64,000 nucleotides of DNA from Daucus carota subsp. sativus (Eukaryota; Streptophyta; Magnoliopsida; Apiales; Apiaceae): NCBI RefSeq assembly GCF_001625215.2, contig NC_030384.2, positions 39,962,390 through 40,026,389 of the forward strand, written 5' to 3'. Both the position numbers and the translations under genes were made by a program. A model generated the notes under the pieces. The model did not search any database. It had not been told where the DNA came from and worked only from the letters and a program-made list of their open reading frames with translations. Of this stretch, positions 23,023 to 36,713 are shown one piece after another (position 1 is the first letter of the stretch; the number at the start of each line of letters is the position of its first letter).

Positions 23023-26000
23023 CTAAAAAGAGACCTGAATACTCAGAAGTGACATAAGCTGAGAAATAAACTCAGGGTGAGCTGGCCAGGCTGCTCCAGT
23101 CACCAAATTCCCATCAGTATAGCATCGAGTTATTGGATCAGGTTCTAACCATGTTGCACCAGCCAAGACCACGTTAAGTTTCACAGCAGGGTATGCAGTG
23201 CATTTCTTGCCCTACATGCAATTAATAATTTAGAAAACTGATAGCAGCATAAAGCGTAGACAGTTTTTGTTTTATGGAAAGCACAACCAGATAAATCAAA
23301 ATTAAATAGAAGTCAAAGTCCATAATGCCTTTTCTTATGAGGAATGCCATATTAGGAGTAAAACTTTTGTATACGACATATTAATAGGCTTCAAGGTGAC
23401 TAAAACAAAATCCACTAATATTTACCTGAACATCACTTCAGAAAATTAAAGGATCATTTTATTATTAGCAAAGAAATTCTCTTGTTAATTTCTTGAACAA
23501 ACTCTTTCTAGTTTCAAAGGCTATTCTACAGGGTGGACATACAACTCCAAAAGAGAGAGAGAAGATATAAAACCATTAATCAGAATTCAATATATAAGAT
23601 AAGCAAGCAGAGTAATTGCTAATAATCAAGTATTAAAAGGGCAAAGGCGCCCTCTTTACACTACTTTGAAAATAAAGGGTACAAAATAATGACCAATTGT
23701 GCATTACACACAAGCATACCCGCTAATATTTTTTTATTGTGCGTGTAGCTTGTGTAATTAGCCAGAACTATGGTAGGTATGGTGATTAGTGTTTATTCCA
23801 TTGGTCAAATAACTAAAATCTTGTTTCAAGACTAATACATAAAATATACAAAATATATATGGGACTAATATTTACGTGCGTTAAAACTTTCTCATCAATA
23901 AATTACATAGAATTTCGAAAAAAAAATTACAAATTAACATTGACATTTTCCATATTCTGCCACTGCCTTCAAAAGCATATATATCAGATTTTTGCACTGA
24001 AGGACTCAAACTGATAAAAAATTTAGTAGCCTCTAGAAATTTTCTTCACCCAATTTCAATTTCCTCTTGTAGAAACATGTAGGAGGACTAGGTTTTGGTG
24101 TCCATACAATTACATCTCTGAGCTTATCTTCATCCAATTTCATTTTCCATACGAGCATAATACATGTAGTAAAATACATTAAGATAAGTTACGTGTAAAA
24201 AATGTAAATACTATATACATAGTTACATAAATTTTAACAGCAGTAAGGTGAATAGACTATAGAGTACCTTGAGAACACCTGCAGCTGACAAAACTTGTTG
24301 CCCATGGCAGATGGATGCTACTGGCTTTCCAGCTTCCATAAATTCTCTTACTAGTTTGAGGACACTCTCGTCCAAAGCTAAGTATTCTGGTGCTCGGCCT
24401 CCAGGAATGACAAGAGCATCATAGCTTGAAGCATCTAGACCTTCAAAACTGGCTGTTAATGTAAAAAGGTGACCAGGTTTCTCACTATAAGTTTGGTCCC
24501 CCTCAAAATCATGAACAGCTGTCGCGCATATATCACCTGCCTTCTTCTTTGGACAGATTGCATCTACATGGCAGTCAATAGCTTGAAGGGCCTGAAAAGG
24601 AACTACTACTTCGTAGTCTTCCATGTAATCCTGTAGAGAACATGCAGTCAAACAATATAGAATATTGCATATACAAAACTTTGCAATATAACAAATTTCT
24701 TCAGCTTATCAGCGTGCAGAACTCTGGACAACGAGTTCACGGGATTCTAATACATAACTGTACTCGTAAAGCTGTAAAAGCCAGCATTAAAATATTAAAC
24801 AGCCATCAGTATCATTAACTGAAGTATATAATCAAATTAATTCATATGCTATATGAGTGCATTATTTATTAATTTAACGATTATAATACTATTTAAAGGG
24901 TGATGAAGATAATTACTACTGCAAAACCCTTCAACCTAACCGACTCTCTTGATCTATCAAGAAGTACAGAGATGGTGACAGGAACATTATACTGAGCATG
25001 CTCTGTATTTAAAATCATTCTCAAATCTAAACTACACACACACTATGAACAATACTAGTTTACAAAGGGTCGTAGTTTGTAGCGCTGATGAATTGACTAT
25101 AGCCTTGAAAAACTTGTTAGTTGTTTGACGGGTACTGGTTTAAAGTTAATAAGCACGGTTAATGATAACAGGAACCTCAATCCCATGTGTTAGTGTTTGC
25201 ATTAGCAATTTGATAGTTTAGAAACGGAACCACATTCCCTTATGATAGGTAAATCATTCCCTTCATACCTCTTGGTATTCCTATCATTCTCATTTCCATT
25301 AATCTCTATGCCTGCACAATACATTTACATCAACCATCAACAAGCCCCCCATTTTTTTCAATAATAAATATTATTATTCCAATACTAGGTCCGCATAAAA
25401 TGAATATCTATTTGCAAGCACAGTTTAATAGGTTAATCTGTCCTAGCTTGAGCAAAAATAAACAAATAAAATCAACTAACCCCACAGAGGAACAAAATCC
25501 TTTTATCTGAGCCAGTTATAGTGCCTCCCAGTGCCTTGATAAAATGGTTGATGTACTCTGGATGCCCCATATATGTAGCAGCTGTAATGAGATTGCCATC
25601 AACATGGCATCTAGCCAAAGTATCTGCTTCAATCCAGTGAGCACCTGCGGAGATGAGTACCGGCTTCAAAGCAGGATACGCAGTGCATTTTCGGCCTTTA
25701 AGTATATCTGCCGCTGCTAAAATCAACTGCCCATGGCAAACAGTGGCAATCGGCTTTCCAGAATTGGAAAAAGATTTCACCAACTCTTGCACAGATTTAT
25801 CTATCGCAAGATATTCTGGAGCACGTCCTCCTGGTATCACTATTCCATCATACTTGCTGGCTTCAATCTCGTCAAAATTTGCATTTAAAACAAAGTTGTG
25901 GCCTCTTGACTCAGAGTAGTTCTGCCAACATTAATAAGGATGAGAAAGTTTTAGAAAGCCTTGTAAATAAAGTTGATAAAAGGAAACTTTCCAGTTTGGT

Positions 26001-26526
26001 GCAATACACTTCTTATATTGAAAAAGACACTGCTTAAGGATAAATTTTATCTCCTGGTTATGCTTTCATAGTATCTACAATACATTAACAATATTATCAT
26101 GATTATAGCTAATCTAAGATCTATACTTCATTTTCTTTGAAGTTACACTTCCATCATATTCATCCAATACACATAATAGTTTCAGTAGATGTACACAAGA
26201 TAATAAATAGAGAGAGAGGGAGGGGGAGAGGGAGAGAGAGGGGGGGAGGGAGAGAGACCTGATACTCAGAATTTTGATGAATAGCGGTACGACAAGTGTC
26301 ACCGGTTTTCTTGCCAGGACAAACAGCGTCAACTGATATACCATAAGCTTGCAAAGCTTGAAATGGAACCATCGCCTGTAAGAGTAGGAGTCCACACACA
26401 TGATTATGATTCAATTAATTCCAGATTATTATATTATATAAGTGTGTAATTACTTACTTCAAAATCTTCCATGTAATCGCCGCATAGAAGAAGAACACTC
26501 TTCTTCTGAGATTTGGAGTTCGCCAT
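23023..26526 (-). CDS. DJ1D: DJ-1 homolog D (two-domain DJ-1/PfpI glyoxalase III-like), copy B
   Basis: Five exons (26458-26526, 26259-26375, 25481-25921, 24268-24630, 23023-23211) encode 392 residues. Exons 1, 3, 4 and 5 have exactly the same lengths as in copy A and exon 2 is one codon shorter, so the pair is a tandem duplication. Both domains keep the catalytic pair: TVCHGQ (Cys about 124) and SICHGQ (Cys about 317), each with an acidic GDYMED or CGDYMEDY segment upstream. The expected activity is glutathione-independent methylglyoxal removal. Introns are longer than in copy A, with about 1.06 kb between the last two exons and 0.85 kb between exons 3 and 4. The end is [11 protein letters not shown]. 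Confidence 0.94.
26205..26258. repeat. GA-rich microsatellite in DJ-1D copy B
   Basis: A purine-rich GAGAGGG/GGGGAG tract ends right at the splice donor of exon 2 of DJ-1D copy B. Because the gene is on the minus strand the transcript carries a CT-rich run directly after GT. The corresponding place in copy A has only a short GAGATAGAGAG. Confidence 0.7.
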
Positions 26527-26704
26527 TGCTTGAGCTTCACTCACTCAACTGAAGATCTAAGTTCAACTGGGGTCAAACAGATACACATATATTACTATTA
26601 TCATAAGTACTGTAAATAAACACCACTCAAGTCGGTATGCCAAGATTGTGGACCGAGGAACAAGATAATATTATATATCTGTAATTTGTTGTTTTTCTCA
26701 TCTG

Positions 26705-26785
26705 GTGGACGTGCCGGAGTGGTTATCGGGCATGACTAGAAATCATGTGGGTTCGCCCGCGCAGGTTCGAATCCTGCCGTCCACG
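26705..26785 (+). tRNA. tRNA-Ser (AGA)
   Basis: The 81-bp sequence folds as a class II tRNA. The acceptor stem GTGGACG pairs with CGTCCAC, followed by discriminator G. The anticodon loop CTAGAAA at 26736-26742 gives anticodon AGA at 26738-26740. A long variable arm (GTGGGTTCGCCCGC region) fits serine. The A box (GTGCCGGAGTGG) and the B box GGTTCGAATCC are intact, and a T run (CTTTTTG) follows as pol III terminator. It is intronless. Confidence 0.95.
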
Positions 26786-27463
26786 CTTTTTGTTGTTGTG
26801 TAGAATGATTTGGGGTTGTATCTATCTGGATGCAAAATTGCACTTTTGCTATGAAGTTTGAATTGTATTTCTACAAATTTTTAAGAAAGCAAAGGTATTT
26901 TTGTAAGAAAACTACAAAATGAATCGTATTTCTAGAGGAAAAAAAACATGAATACATTACATTTCCTGTTATGGGCCATTCCCCCCACACACTGCAAAAT
27001 TTCCATGGTCAATGATATAAATGTAGGTACAAAAGATGGTATCCGATAGAGTAGTCATATATATTCAGGTCTCCGAGGAGTTCTGGGATGAATCTTGGAT
27101 CTCAAAACAAGAAGATATTCTTTCTACACAGTGGCAGAGTAAACATATAATTTAGCCCTTGCAGTTTGATGTCAATCTTTCGAGTATTCTAATTAATTAT
27201 CATTCAAACTCATTGCAGCAAATGTACTACACAGGTGCTGCATGGGATCTGTTCCAGGTAAAGTAATCTTCCTCGCAACATCTGAGTGTACTGGCCATGT
27301 TACTGGAACCTCCAAAGTTCTGCAGCAAATGAGAATGGCTCAAACAAAATAGATTTATGTAAATATTGACAGTTGTCTATCATTAACTGTACTGCATGAA
27401 ACTAAAGCACTTAGATTTTGAATTGTTATGCTCCTCAGGCACATCACATGTGGTTCTTAACCA

Positions 27464-30400
27464 TTATTGCCACCTGGAAAGTAATATCCAGACCTCGCTC
27501 ACGCAGAAAAAGAAAAACAGTAGCAAAGGAGTGCCATAGACAACATTTGTAATGACATATATCTACTTCCCACGAACAAAAATGCTTGAACCTTTGATTA
27601 ATAAAATTAATGTTCCAGCTCGGTAATATTTTAAACAAATATAATAAGCAATAAGATGCATACCCCTCCAACTTCTTGAATGTGCATAGGTACATTAGAT
27701 CCATATTATAGCTCCCAAATGAGTAGTCCATATCCTTTAGTAGGTTAGGTATCTTAGACAGTGGTAACATGTCCCAAACCTTCAAAACTTGAGAGTAACT
27801 TGAATGTACCTTGACAACGTCAACACTCCAAACTATATAATTCATACAATTGACCTTGCACAGCTCTACGAGTTGAGCAGACTTCCCATCAATGACAATG
27901 CGGCTTTTGTCATTGCATGGCCAGCGCAACCCATTAGAAAGCTTAGTCAAATGAGAAAGTGTTTCTTTGCGAATTTCAATGTTTTGAATATTAGACATAG
28001 ATGTCCAGAAATTATTAGAGAAGCAAACCTGCAAAAGTTGTGAATTAGTGATTCAGCACATAAAACATATAGTTAAAGGGAATGCTTCTGGGCCTGAACT
28101 AAGTCCATCCAGACCAAGAAAACTGATGAACATCACACCTTCCATTTTGCCTCTTGAAAGAGTAGAGAATCTATGCTGAGTGAAACCTCAAAACGGTCAA
28201 TGTCAACCAAGGTAGCTACAATAGTTTTAGCCAACCTGTGGTCATCTTGAGCATTATAATAGCACCTCCGGTTCTTTGCATCATTGATTAGATTTCTCCA
28301 AACAGATCTACTGCCTCGTAGAGTAGCTTCATTACCAAATATCCAAAGGCAATATCTACAAAAAATAAGGTAACACAAATTAATTGCACAACATAGACAT
28401 GTTAATGAAGAAAACTGATTATCATTAAACCAAGGCCGCAACAGATGACACCTACCTCGCCCTAGTAAGGGCAACATTTGCTCTTTGACAATTAGAAAGA
28501 AATCCCACAGATCCGTTCCCATTACATCGAACAGTCGACAATAGTATTACATCCTCCTCACCACCTTGAAAGCCGTCTATAGAGCGGACAGTTACAGAGA
28601 AGTCACTCTTGGGATCCATACTATATCTTGTACCAAAATTCTCTTGAATTGCAACAACTTGAGCATTATATGGGGATATCACACCAACACTAAGCTTCTG
28701 TTTTGAACCAGTAGACTCTGTAAAAGAAAAATATTAGCTACTGAATAAGAAAAACTTTACATAAATTGCAGTTAAGAATTTGTGTTTCTCTTTTTAAGCT
28801 CTACATTTTTCTCTCTTCACACAGATATATCAGTTGACAAAGTCTTACCTTTAAAAAGGTTTGCAACTACCTCTGCAATGACAGCAACCTCCACCCTGTT
28901 TTTCAGGCTATATCCATCACAACTTTCCTCCCGTCCAAAGGGTATGTTAATAAAAGAGTAAGATCCATACATATCTCCTCTAAGGATATGCTTTTGATAG
29001 TTCTTTTGCCTCACATTTGGACCATCAGCAATCTGTCTATGGTAGAATTCTTTATTGGGAAATAAGCTTATTGATGGATGCATTCTATATTGAATGTCGA
29101 GAAGGTCTTTTTTGTATCCCAAGGACACCAGCCTTGTAAATAAACTTCTTCCAAACCCTGCTTCGTCAGAGGCCTTATTAAGACAAAATGAAAATTTATT
29201 AACCAACATTTGTGGCTTCAGTTGCAGCATGAAAAAAAAAATTGAGAAAGAACAAACCTGGCTTTTAACTAATGCCGACAATTGCATTTCATCCCCTACT
29301 AGTATTGCGTGACGAAGACCAGGAAGTTGGAGAGGGATGTTGGACTCACACTCTTTGAGCTGAGCAGCTTCATCAACAACTAGGAGTTCCATTGATGTAA
29401 CATGCAATTTAGAAGAACTTGAAGCAGTACAGAAAAACAGGCATGCATTTTGCAAACAAAACATTCTAATTGAATATTCATCATAAATATTAGGAACAGA
29501 AATTCCAACATAGAGGGACTTGAGAATATTTAGCAATTCTTTTCTAGTTTTTTTCAGAATTGAGAAGACATTTACAAATTGCCCAACATTCATAATTTGA
29601 GCTAGTACATCCTTTAATCCTATACCATTAACTGCATCGCTATGTAATGAAGTTCCAAAAGACTCCAGCAACCTTAGAGCCGTCATCATGTTTTTCACAT
29701 TGTCTAGTGATATGAAAGAAGTTGGCAGGTGAGTTAACAGATTCACGATACAAAACTTCATAAATTCTCGTTTTGAGAAAAATCTGCTTCTGAAAAAGTC
29801 CTCAAAGTTCATTACTTTTTGGTTTTGTGAAAAATCATTTTGTTTCTTTCTTCCAGACTTTGAATGTTTATCCTCCCGGGAAGGATCTTCGCGCCTCCAG
29901 TTTATCTTTTTATCATTTTTTCTTAAGATCTTAACAATAACCTCCTTCCAAACATTTTTCTCTTGAGTGTATTTTAGGCTTCTATTGCCAGGAGCACAAC
30001 TCACCTCCACCTCCTCCTCATCATAGCCGTCTTCTTCATCACTTTCCTCATATTTCTCATTTCTCAGGTACAAACGGTATTGCTCTTCCGGATCTTCAAC
30101 TAGACTTATTAGCGACGATAGGCAGTTTGTCCATCCAGATTTTGGAGCAAAACACTTTAGAAGAATTTTAGTGCGATAATCAAGAAATATATTAAGTAAA
30201 TCAGTGTGATCGTCAATTTTCATTCGCTTCCTATTTCCTAAGAGAATTATGTCTCCTAAACCATAAGTTTCATACCCATTAGACTGAGTGACCAACCTCA
30301 ACAGCCGTGCTGCAACTTCTAGTACAGCAATGTTAGTCGGAGCACAAGTAACAGTCCTGCACTTCTGTTCCAGTAGTGCATATAATAAAACTGCCACTGT

Positions 30401-31786
30401 CTTTGTTTTCCCTGTACCAGGAGGACCCCAAATTAGCTTGACAGAATTCTCATGACAGCAATATTTCATAGCAAAACTATTCGAAACTGCTTCTGCTTGG
30501 GATGTGTTCAGGCTGAAAGAGCGAACAGTCGGGGCTAAAATTGATGCAGTTATGCGGTAATTCCCCTCCTTGAAGCAAAAATTGCAACGACGACCAATCT
30601 GTGAGATGTAAATTTCAATAAGAAATAAAAACAAAAATTATAATCAATGGTTCCGTTAGTAACACCAAACACAATGAAAATAAAGTATAAAGAAGTAAAG
30701 AACTGCTTTAAGTATAGAAAGATGGTATCTACAATAACATTTTTTTTAACAGCACATGATTCGTTACTGCTCATTATAATATGTAAGATATAAATAGAAA
30801 TTCTTACAACAAAATCATGTTGCAGCACTTTATTGATAATTTTTGCATTCCTTCCATCCAGTTGGAATTTCAACGCTTCCCATATACGAAGATTTGTCGT
30901 CAGGTTCATAAGAAATACAACAAAGAGATTTGTTGCATCCAATTTCTTGTGCATGCTTTCTTCAGGGTCAATGGGCTTTGACGATGTTACAAGTAGCACA
31001 ACATTATCCTTCTTAATCTTTACCCTTTGGACCAACGCAACAGTAAAATTAGTTGCGTCCGTGTACAAATCATCGCCACATTTTGGCCTTACAACTGTAA
31101 ACGCTATCAAATCTCCATAACCAGGCTCATACATATCTGCATCAAACTCAATATCTTGGTTTCTTCCAATACTTATTGCATAATTCATATTTGATGCAGG
31201 CTCAGCATCTTTGATTTCTAATACTTGGAAAGTTGGTGCCTTTGACACATTAGTGATGCTTGAACACAAGTCAGCGCGAGTTTCCTCAATGAGTGGAAAA
31301 GTAAAACTGTTCATGTAATGCAACAATGACGAAAATGTATCTGGAATCTGCTCAACCTGAGAGGAAAACACTATTGGGGTAACCACATCATAAAGTGGGA
31401 GGAAAAAAAACTTGGTTTCTCAAAAATCGAATATAAAAAAAGTAATTTTGACCATAAGCAGTCTAGTATGCATATTGACAGCAACAAACAATAGTTAGAT
31501 TAAATTTGTATATGATGTTTAGTGTTACTGAACATTAATTACCCTAAAGGCGAATATACGTACACAGAAGCACACAACAGAAACACGGGAAAATGCAAAA
31601 CAAGAAAATAGTTAGCACTTGGCAGTACACTTTACTAAAACAAAACTACTAGTAGAAAAATCAAAGGGCAAAATACATAATGGAGATGGGGGATTTGCAA
31701 ACCTTGTGTTTATAGAGATGGTGATTGAGAATATCTGGAAGAGACCAAGAGAAGACAATATCAATTAAGCTGCTTTCTTCATCCAT
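27464..31786 (-). CDS. SF1 helicase, plant MAGATAMA3/SEN1-like family
   Basis: Coding exons are 31703-31786, 30808-31356, 29258-30598, 28849-29173, 28456-28717, 28139-28355 and 27664-28028, about 1,047 residues in all. The family N-terminus reads [18 protein letters not shown], then [18 protein letters not shown]. Helicase motifs follow in order: [78 protein letters not shown]. Between I and II is an acidic then basic insert ([13 protein letters not shown], later [10 protein letters not shown]). After the helicase core a plant-specific tail contains [12 protein letters not shown]. Relatives include the Arabidopsis At1g65780/At1g65810 group; RNA or RNA:DNA unwinding is likely but unproven. The last exon is uncertain: after 27664 the best acceptor (27473) gives only GWQ and a stop at 27464. 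Confidence 0.88.
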
Positions 31787-31920
31787 TTGGGACTCACTAA
31801 ACTCCCCTTGTTCCAAGGCTCTCGTCGCTCAACTCATCAGTGACGAGGAGAGTTGAGGGAATTAGGGTCTGTCAAGTTCAGCGAGACAACAACAAATAAG
31901 GTAAACAAGGAGGAAGGGAA

Positions 31921-31939
31921 ATTTTCTGTCAAAAAAAAA
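31921..31939 (+). mobile_element. Poly(A) micro-insertion with 14-bp target duplication
   Basis: The 19-nt ATTTTCTGTC plus A run is flanked by AAGGAGGAAGGGAA at 31907-31920 and again at 31940-31953. The 3' end GTC-poly(A) matches that of the larger retroelement at 41849-42645. It lies about 130 bp upstream of the helicase start codon, in its promoter or leader. Confidence 0.72.
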
Positions 31940-31953
31940 AAGGAGGAAGGGAA

Positions 31954-33836
31954 TTTTATTTATTTTATTTCTATTTTATGTTTGGGTTTTGAAATCAATT
32001 TATTTTTTATAGAATTATACTCCTCCATCCCTCAGAGCAAACACTCGGGCACCTATTATAAAATATATTTTAATAAATTTTTTTGATTATTATGAATAAA
32101 TACTTATTACCTAAATTTTTATTTAAAAAATTATAAAACTATATTTTATATGCGTCTTAAAATGTGTATCGAGTAATAAAAAAGTGTAAAAAATGAGAGG
32201 GACATATAGAGTGTCATATAAATAGATTTAGATAAATATTTTATTTGTCCTTAGAGTTTTGCATTGTGTTTACTTTGGATGAAATTGAATGAAAGGAGAT
32301 TGAAATAAATTTTGTACTTTAAATGAGTGTTAATGAAAACAATTTTTATGATTTTCATTCCTTCAATCCCTACTATTTTAACAATAATCGTATTCATTCC
32401 AAAGATCATGTTTCTTAACCTTTGTATCCAAATCGAATGTAAAAAATTGGCTGGGACAAAGGGGTAGAATAAAACTTTGACTTAGAATTTTATAAAGCTT
32501 GTATTAGTGCACAACGTGCAATCTATCCAAGAAATTTCATCGTTCTTTCTTGGAGATATTTATGACTCATGATTAGTTTTTTATGACACATCTCAAAATC
32601 TCTAATCCAAAAAACTCCTTAAATGTCTTTTTGAAAATAGCTTTTTGAGGCCAAATTTTTATTTCAATGTGCTAGCTATCAAATACTAATGTTAGCGGAT
32701 TGAATTAATCAAACCTTTAAAACACTTCACACCTTTAATTTTACTCAAAAACTCTAACTTCCAAATACGATCATAATTTTTTGGTGAGATTTGATAGTGA
32801 AATACATGATAGCTTGAAAGACTCTCACAGATGCTCAAGGGCAGTTTTTCAAAATCATGCGAGAAACTGCATTAACTAAAAGCAGTTTATGACTTTAAAA
32901 ACATATTAAGCGGTCGTTTAAGCGGAGTCATAGCTAAATGCATTTCGATTTTGTACAAAACAGCAGGGATGAGTAAAACCGAAGAATGACAAAACAAACC
33001 GAACATTGTGAATGGATGTATATATGTACACCGATTTCTCATCAAATTTGAGGAGGTTCAGTGTGCAGGTTGTGTGCGAGGAATCATTTGGATAAGTTGC
33101 AAGGTTGAAATTATCCTGTCTTCAAATAAATTGTCTGATGTAATGACCTATGTTCATGTTAGTTATCTTGTCTAAAGTTATTGTGTGAAGAATAAATTTC
33201 GATTTTCGTCTTCAAAATTCGGACTGCAATAACTTATTGATTTGTCCAGATGACAGTCACTCTTTTATTATTTGACATTTACACCTGGTGGTTGCGACTA
33301 TAGATTTCTCGTTACCAATCTTTAAACTGAATCTCCAAGGACATTCTTGTAGTATTACCATAAAGCTATCTGCCCTGTGGGCAAATGCTGGAACTAAATT
33401 AAACAAGATAGAAAAATAGGCGTATATATCTATGAAAATTGGACAATGTTAAGGACATGACAGATGTGCTACTCAACTACAGTAGTTTGGAATTTGGATC
33501 ATGTAATAAGAACGAATACAAAGTTTAAATTCATTTGTATCTGGCAAAAACCAGAGATAATAGGACTTCTTACACCAATTAAGGAACCCTTGTTTATGCT
33601 AACAAAGTACTGCTGAAGATTATTATAAGCAGTTGCTAGCGAGTATTATAAGTCTAGAAACTGCAATTAGGACTCTGGAATGGCTAGCCCCATGGGAAAT
33701 AACGTCAAGATATAAAAACAAACCAGAGGTGGCCTATAAAACGTGTAAGTAGTGGCTTATTGAAAAACATAGTGATAATCACACCTTGAAAGAAGAGCTT
33801 TCAGCAGACACTCATTGCCAATCTTTCTGAAAGACG
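31954..33836. other. Divergent intergenic region between helicase and MGST3
   Basis: No gene is seen. It contains one copy of a MITE-like repeat (32550-32775) and AT-rich DNA. The leader of MGST3 lies in the last 100 bases before 33837. The helicase and MGST3 are transcribed away from each other, so this region holds both promoters. Confidence 0.5.
32550..32775 (-). repeat. MITE-like repeat, copy 1
   Basis: The reverse complement reads TTTGGAAGTTAGAGTTTTTG, then TCAATCCGCTAACATTAGT and GATGTGTCATAAAAAACTAA, matching the plus-strand sequence at 44940-45130 block by block. The shared order of blocks shows two copies of one dispersed element in opposite orientation. Termini are not defined. Confidence 0.6.
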
Positions 33837-35389
33837 ATGGACTCAACTGGAGTTGATATGTTGCCAAAAGAATATGGTTATGTTGTTATAGTTGTTGCCA
33901 TCTCCGGTTTCTTTAATTTCTGGATGGCTGCTCAAGTTGGCAAAGCCCGCAAAAAGTATTTACTATATCTGTATTTATCTCTTTCAGATTTATTTTTTCT
34001 ATCATTTTAGTGAATAATGTGCATATGATATTGTGAACAAAATTTGCAGGTATAAGGTTGCTCTACCTGCAATGTATGCTTTAGAATCAGAAAATGAAAA
34101 TGCTAATCTCTTCAACTGTGTTCAGGTAATATTCTCTTTTTATGTCAGCAAATATATACTGTTATCAACATGAATGTTCTAAGTATTCAAGTTTCTCATC
34201 GGGTCATTAACTGTGTAAAATGGTGCAGAGAGGTCATCAGAACTCCCTGGAGTGGATGCCTTTGTTCTTGACATTCATGACGTTGGGAGGGATTAAGCAC
34301 CCTGTCATCTCCTCAGTTCTTGGTGTTGTTTATATTGTTAGTCGTTATTTCTATTTTAAGGGATATTCCACTGGCGATCCTAAGAAGCGTCTATCTGTCG
34401 GGTAAGTCTAAATAACTTCCACCTGTATAATAATAGGATATATCCTTTAATTTGGTTCTTGATAACTTCATATTTAATTATATGGTTCAGAATATATATA
34501 CCTGCAAAATATATTTACTTAACATGCTATTCCGTTTACTCGTAAAAATGTACAGCTTCGCTCGTTTTAGTGTTAGGAATCTTTACTTAAACCAAATTAT
34601 TTGTCTTTCACCATGTGATAAGTTGTGAAGTTCAGAAAGCAGTAAGAATGTGTTTGCATCTCGCAACAGTCACATATTATCTTCAAATATGCAATTCCTG
34701 TATCTCTAGCCTGGGCCTGGGGTAAGGAATTAAGCCAGACTTGAGGGGTGTTCTACGCAGACTTTTGCCTTGGCAACTTTGATCATCATCTAAGGTTTAG
34801 TGCAAAGAACTCAAGGATATGAGTCATATTTGTGATCAGACTTGTTAATACTACCAGGCATGCGTTCTGAAGTTCTATACAGGTTCATCTGTTCTTTTCT
34901 GGAATGGATTTTCTTTTGTGCAGAATATATGGTTTCTTCATCAAAATGAAACCTAATATTTGCATGTTTTGTTGCAAAATCAAACTTCTCAATTAATTAT
35001 AGTTGCATGTAGGGACCTTGCCGCGCCTAGATGTCCAATGCTACCCATGCTTTCAAGCTTTGGGCAAACCACAGTAGAACTTTTTCTGTTTTTTTCACAA
35101 AAGAAAATTTGAGATTAATTAGTTACTCATATCTCATTTCCACAGTAATGCCATTGGTTGCTAAAAATACTCGTACATCGTTACTTCATCATATCTGGTA
35201 CATTAAGAAAAAGCTTGATCCAAATCATACATTGTATTTGCAGAGCTTCTTTATGTGTAAAGCATTTCTATGGATAGACAAATTTAATCAGAATGGATTT
35301 TTCTTTTGTGCAGAATGTACAGTTTTGGGGCACTGATCGGACTCATCCTCACTGCATTTTCTTGCGGGATCAAAATTCTCATTGCATGA
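33837..35389 (+). CDS. MGST3: Microsomal glutathione S-transferase 3 (MAPEG family)
   Basis: Four exons (33837-33955, 34050-34125, 34229-34401, 35314-35389) encode 147 residues, the usual length for plant MGST3. It is an integral membrane protein with four predicted membrane segments: residues about 12-32 (YGYVVIVVAISGFFNFW), 70-90, 93-112 and 125-146. The MAPEG signature is FNCVQRGHQNSLEWMPLF, and YIVSRYFYFKGYSTGDPKKR follows, both highly characteristic. The enzyme uses glutathione for peroxidase or conjugation reactions in the ER membrane. The third intron is 912 bp and carries a decoy copy of the exon 4 acceptor near 34905-34935. The start at 33837 gives MDSTGVDMLPKEYG, which fits the family. 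Confidence 0.94.
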
Positions 35390-36713
35390 AAGACAGTTTT
35401 CTTTTCACTGAATCGCGCTATCCATGTTGTGCACCCACAGTTGATTTCTCAAGTTCCTGTGTTATAGACTTACTTATATTTACACTACAAATGTTACTGA
35501 TACTTGGATGTTTACTAGTTTGGCATGCCTTCAAAAGGATCCCACTTATGATTTATCAATGTAATCGACAATACACAAGGGTGGATTTTATTATGAGGCT
35601 AAATTTCACAAACGAGTTTTAGCTGAATATTTTTTTGGACCATTGTCATACTTGGGAATTTCTAGCAGTTCACATGCAGGGAGTCAAATTAATCTTCCGT
35701 CGAAAGGATAGAGCCGATTAAGATATGCTTTACATTTTATTCATTCACTTGTTAATCGAACCCTATGCATACGTTTTATTTGCTGTCGTTCGAACTATAC
35801 TGAATTTTCGGAAGTCTAAAGCCACTTTTGATACCTCCAATAGATGGGGTTCATGTTTTGAATAATAGCAGTTGTTTATCTTAGAATAGAATCCTTCCGG
35901 GCTTCGAAAAGCAAAGGGAATGGAATCCTACCGTTACATGTTTGAGTGCCAGACCAGACATCTCATTTTGTCCAAATCCAAACCATTTCAAACATCCTAA
36001 TAAACAGTGATTAGGTAATTAAAGTCAGATATTAGTCCCAGACATTCACAAGATTCCAAACATGCCCAGAAACCACATGGATCTATCTTGTAATAAGGGA
36101 TTTCTTATAGTAATGGTCTAGATTCACATCAGTCTTGTACTCTTGTCCTTTGCTGTATATAATGTTCATAATATTTTTGCTTAATTATAATGTTATATCT
36201 ATGTGTTCATAAAAAAAAAAAAAGGAGTTATTCCCATGATGTTTATAATTTTATTTTCCTTGTAGTTAATATTGTAAATAACATATATATATTTGATTCG
36301 TCAAATATTCAAATAAAAATTTCAAAACTACATTTTCAAATATTCCGTAATTATTTTTACTGAAAAATCACATTGAATAATGTGCAGAAAGTTTAAATAC
36401 TCAAATTCCCTCTGCAGGCTGGCATGTCTTTGTGTCTTCTGCCATATGATAACTTATTTCAAATTTATAAATAACACCAACCCTCGTAACGGCTACATTT
36501 ACCACCCCCTTCAGTTAAAAATTTGAATTCCCACTTTCCCCTTTCTTACAAACTATCCGTTTCATTAATATTTTAAATCAAAACCCCAATTTGAGATTTC
36601 TTGGTTCTTGAAACACACAACACAAAAGTGCCCTTTTCAAATCTTCTCTTATCTCTTCTTCATTGTGAGATCTAGAATCAAAATCAAATCTTTCTGTTTC
36701 TCAATTCAAAAAA
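35390..36713. other. MGST3 3' region and promoter of the SR-rich gene
   Basis: The stretch after 35390 probably holds the MGST3 3' untranslated region. No other gene is recognised. An A13 run at about 36212-36224 could be a retroposition scar but has no clear target duplication. The leader of the next gene contains CT-rich DNA (TCTTCTCTTATCTCTTCTTC) just before 36714. Confidence 0.4.

Noticed and set aside
27444-28034. Continuous 196-codon frame as the helicase last exon
   Set aside because: A strong GTATGC donor at 27663 interrupts it, and the sequence past it ([15 protein letters not shown]) is intron-like; kept only as an alternative.
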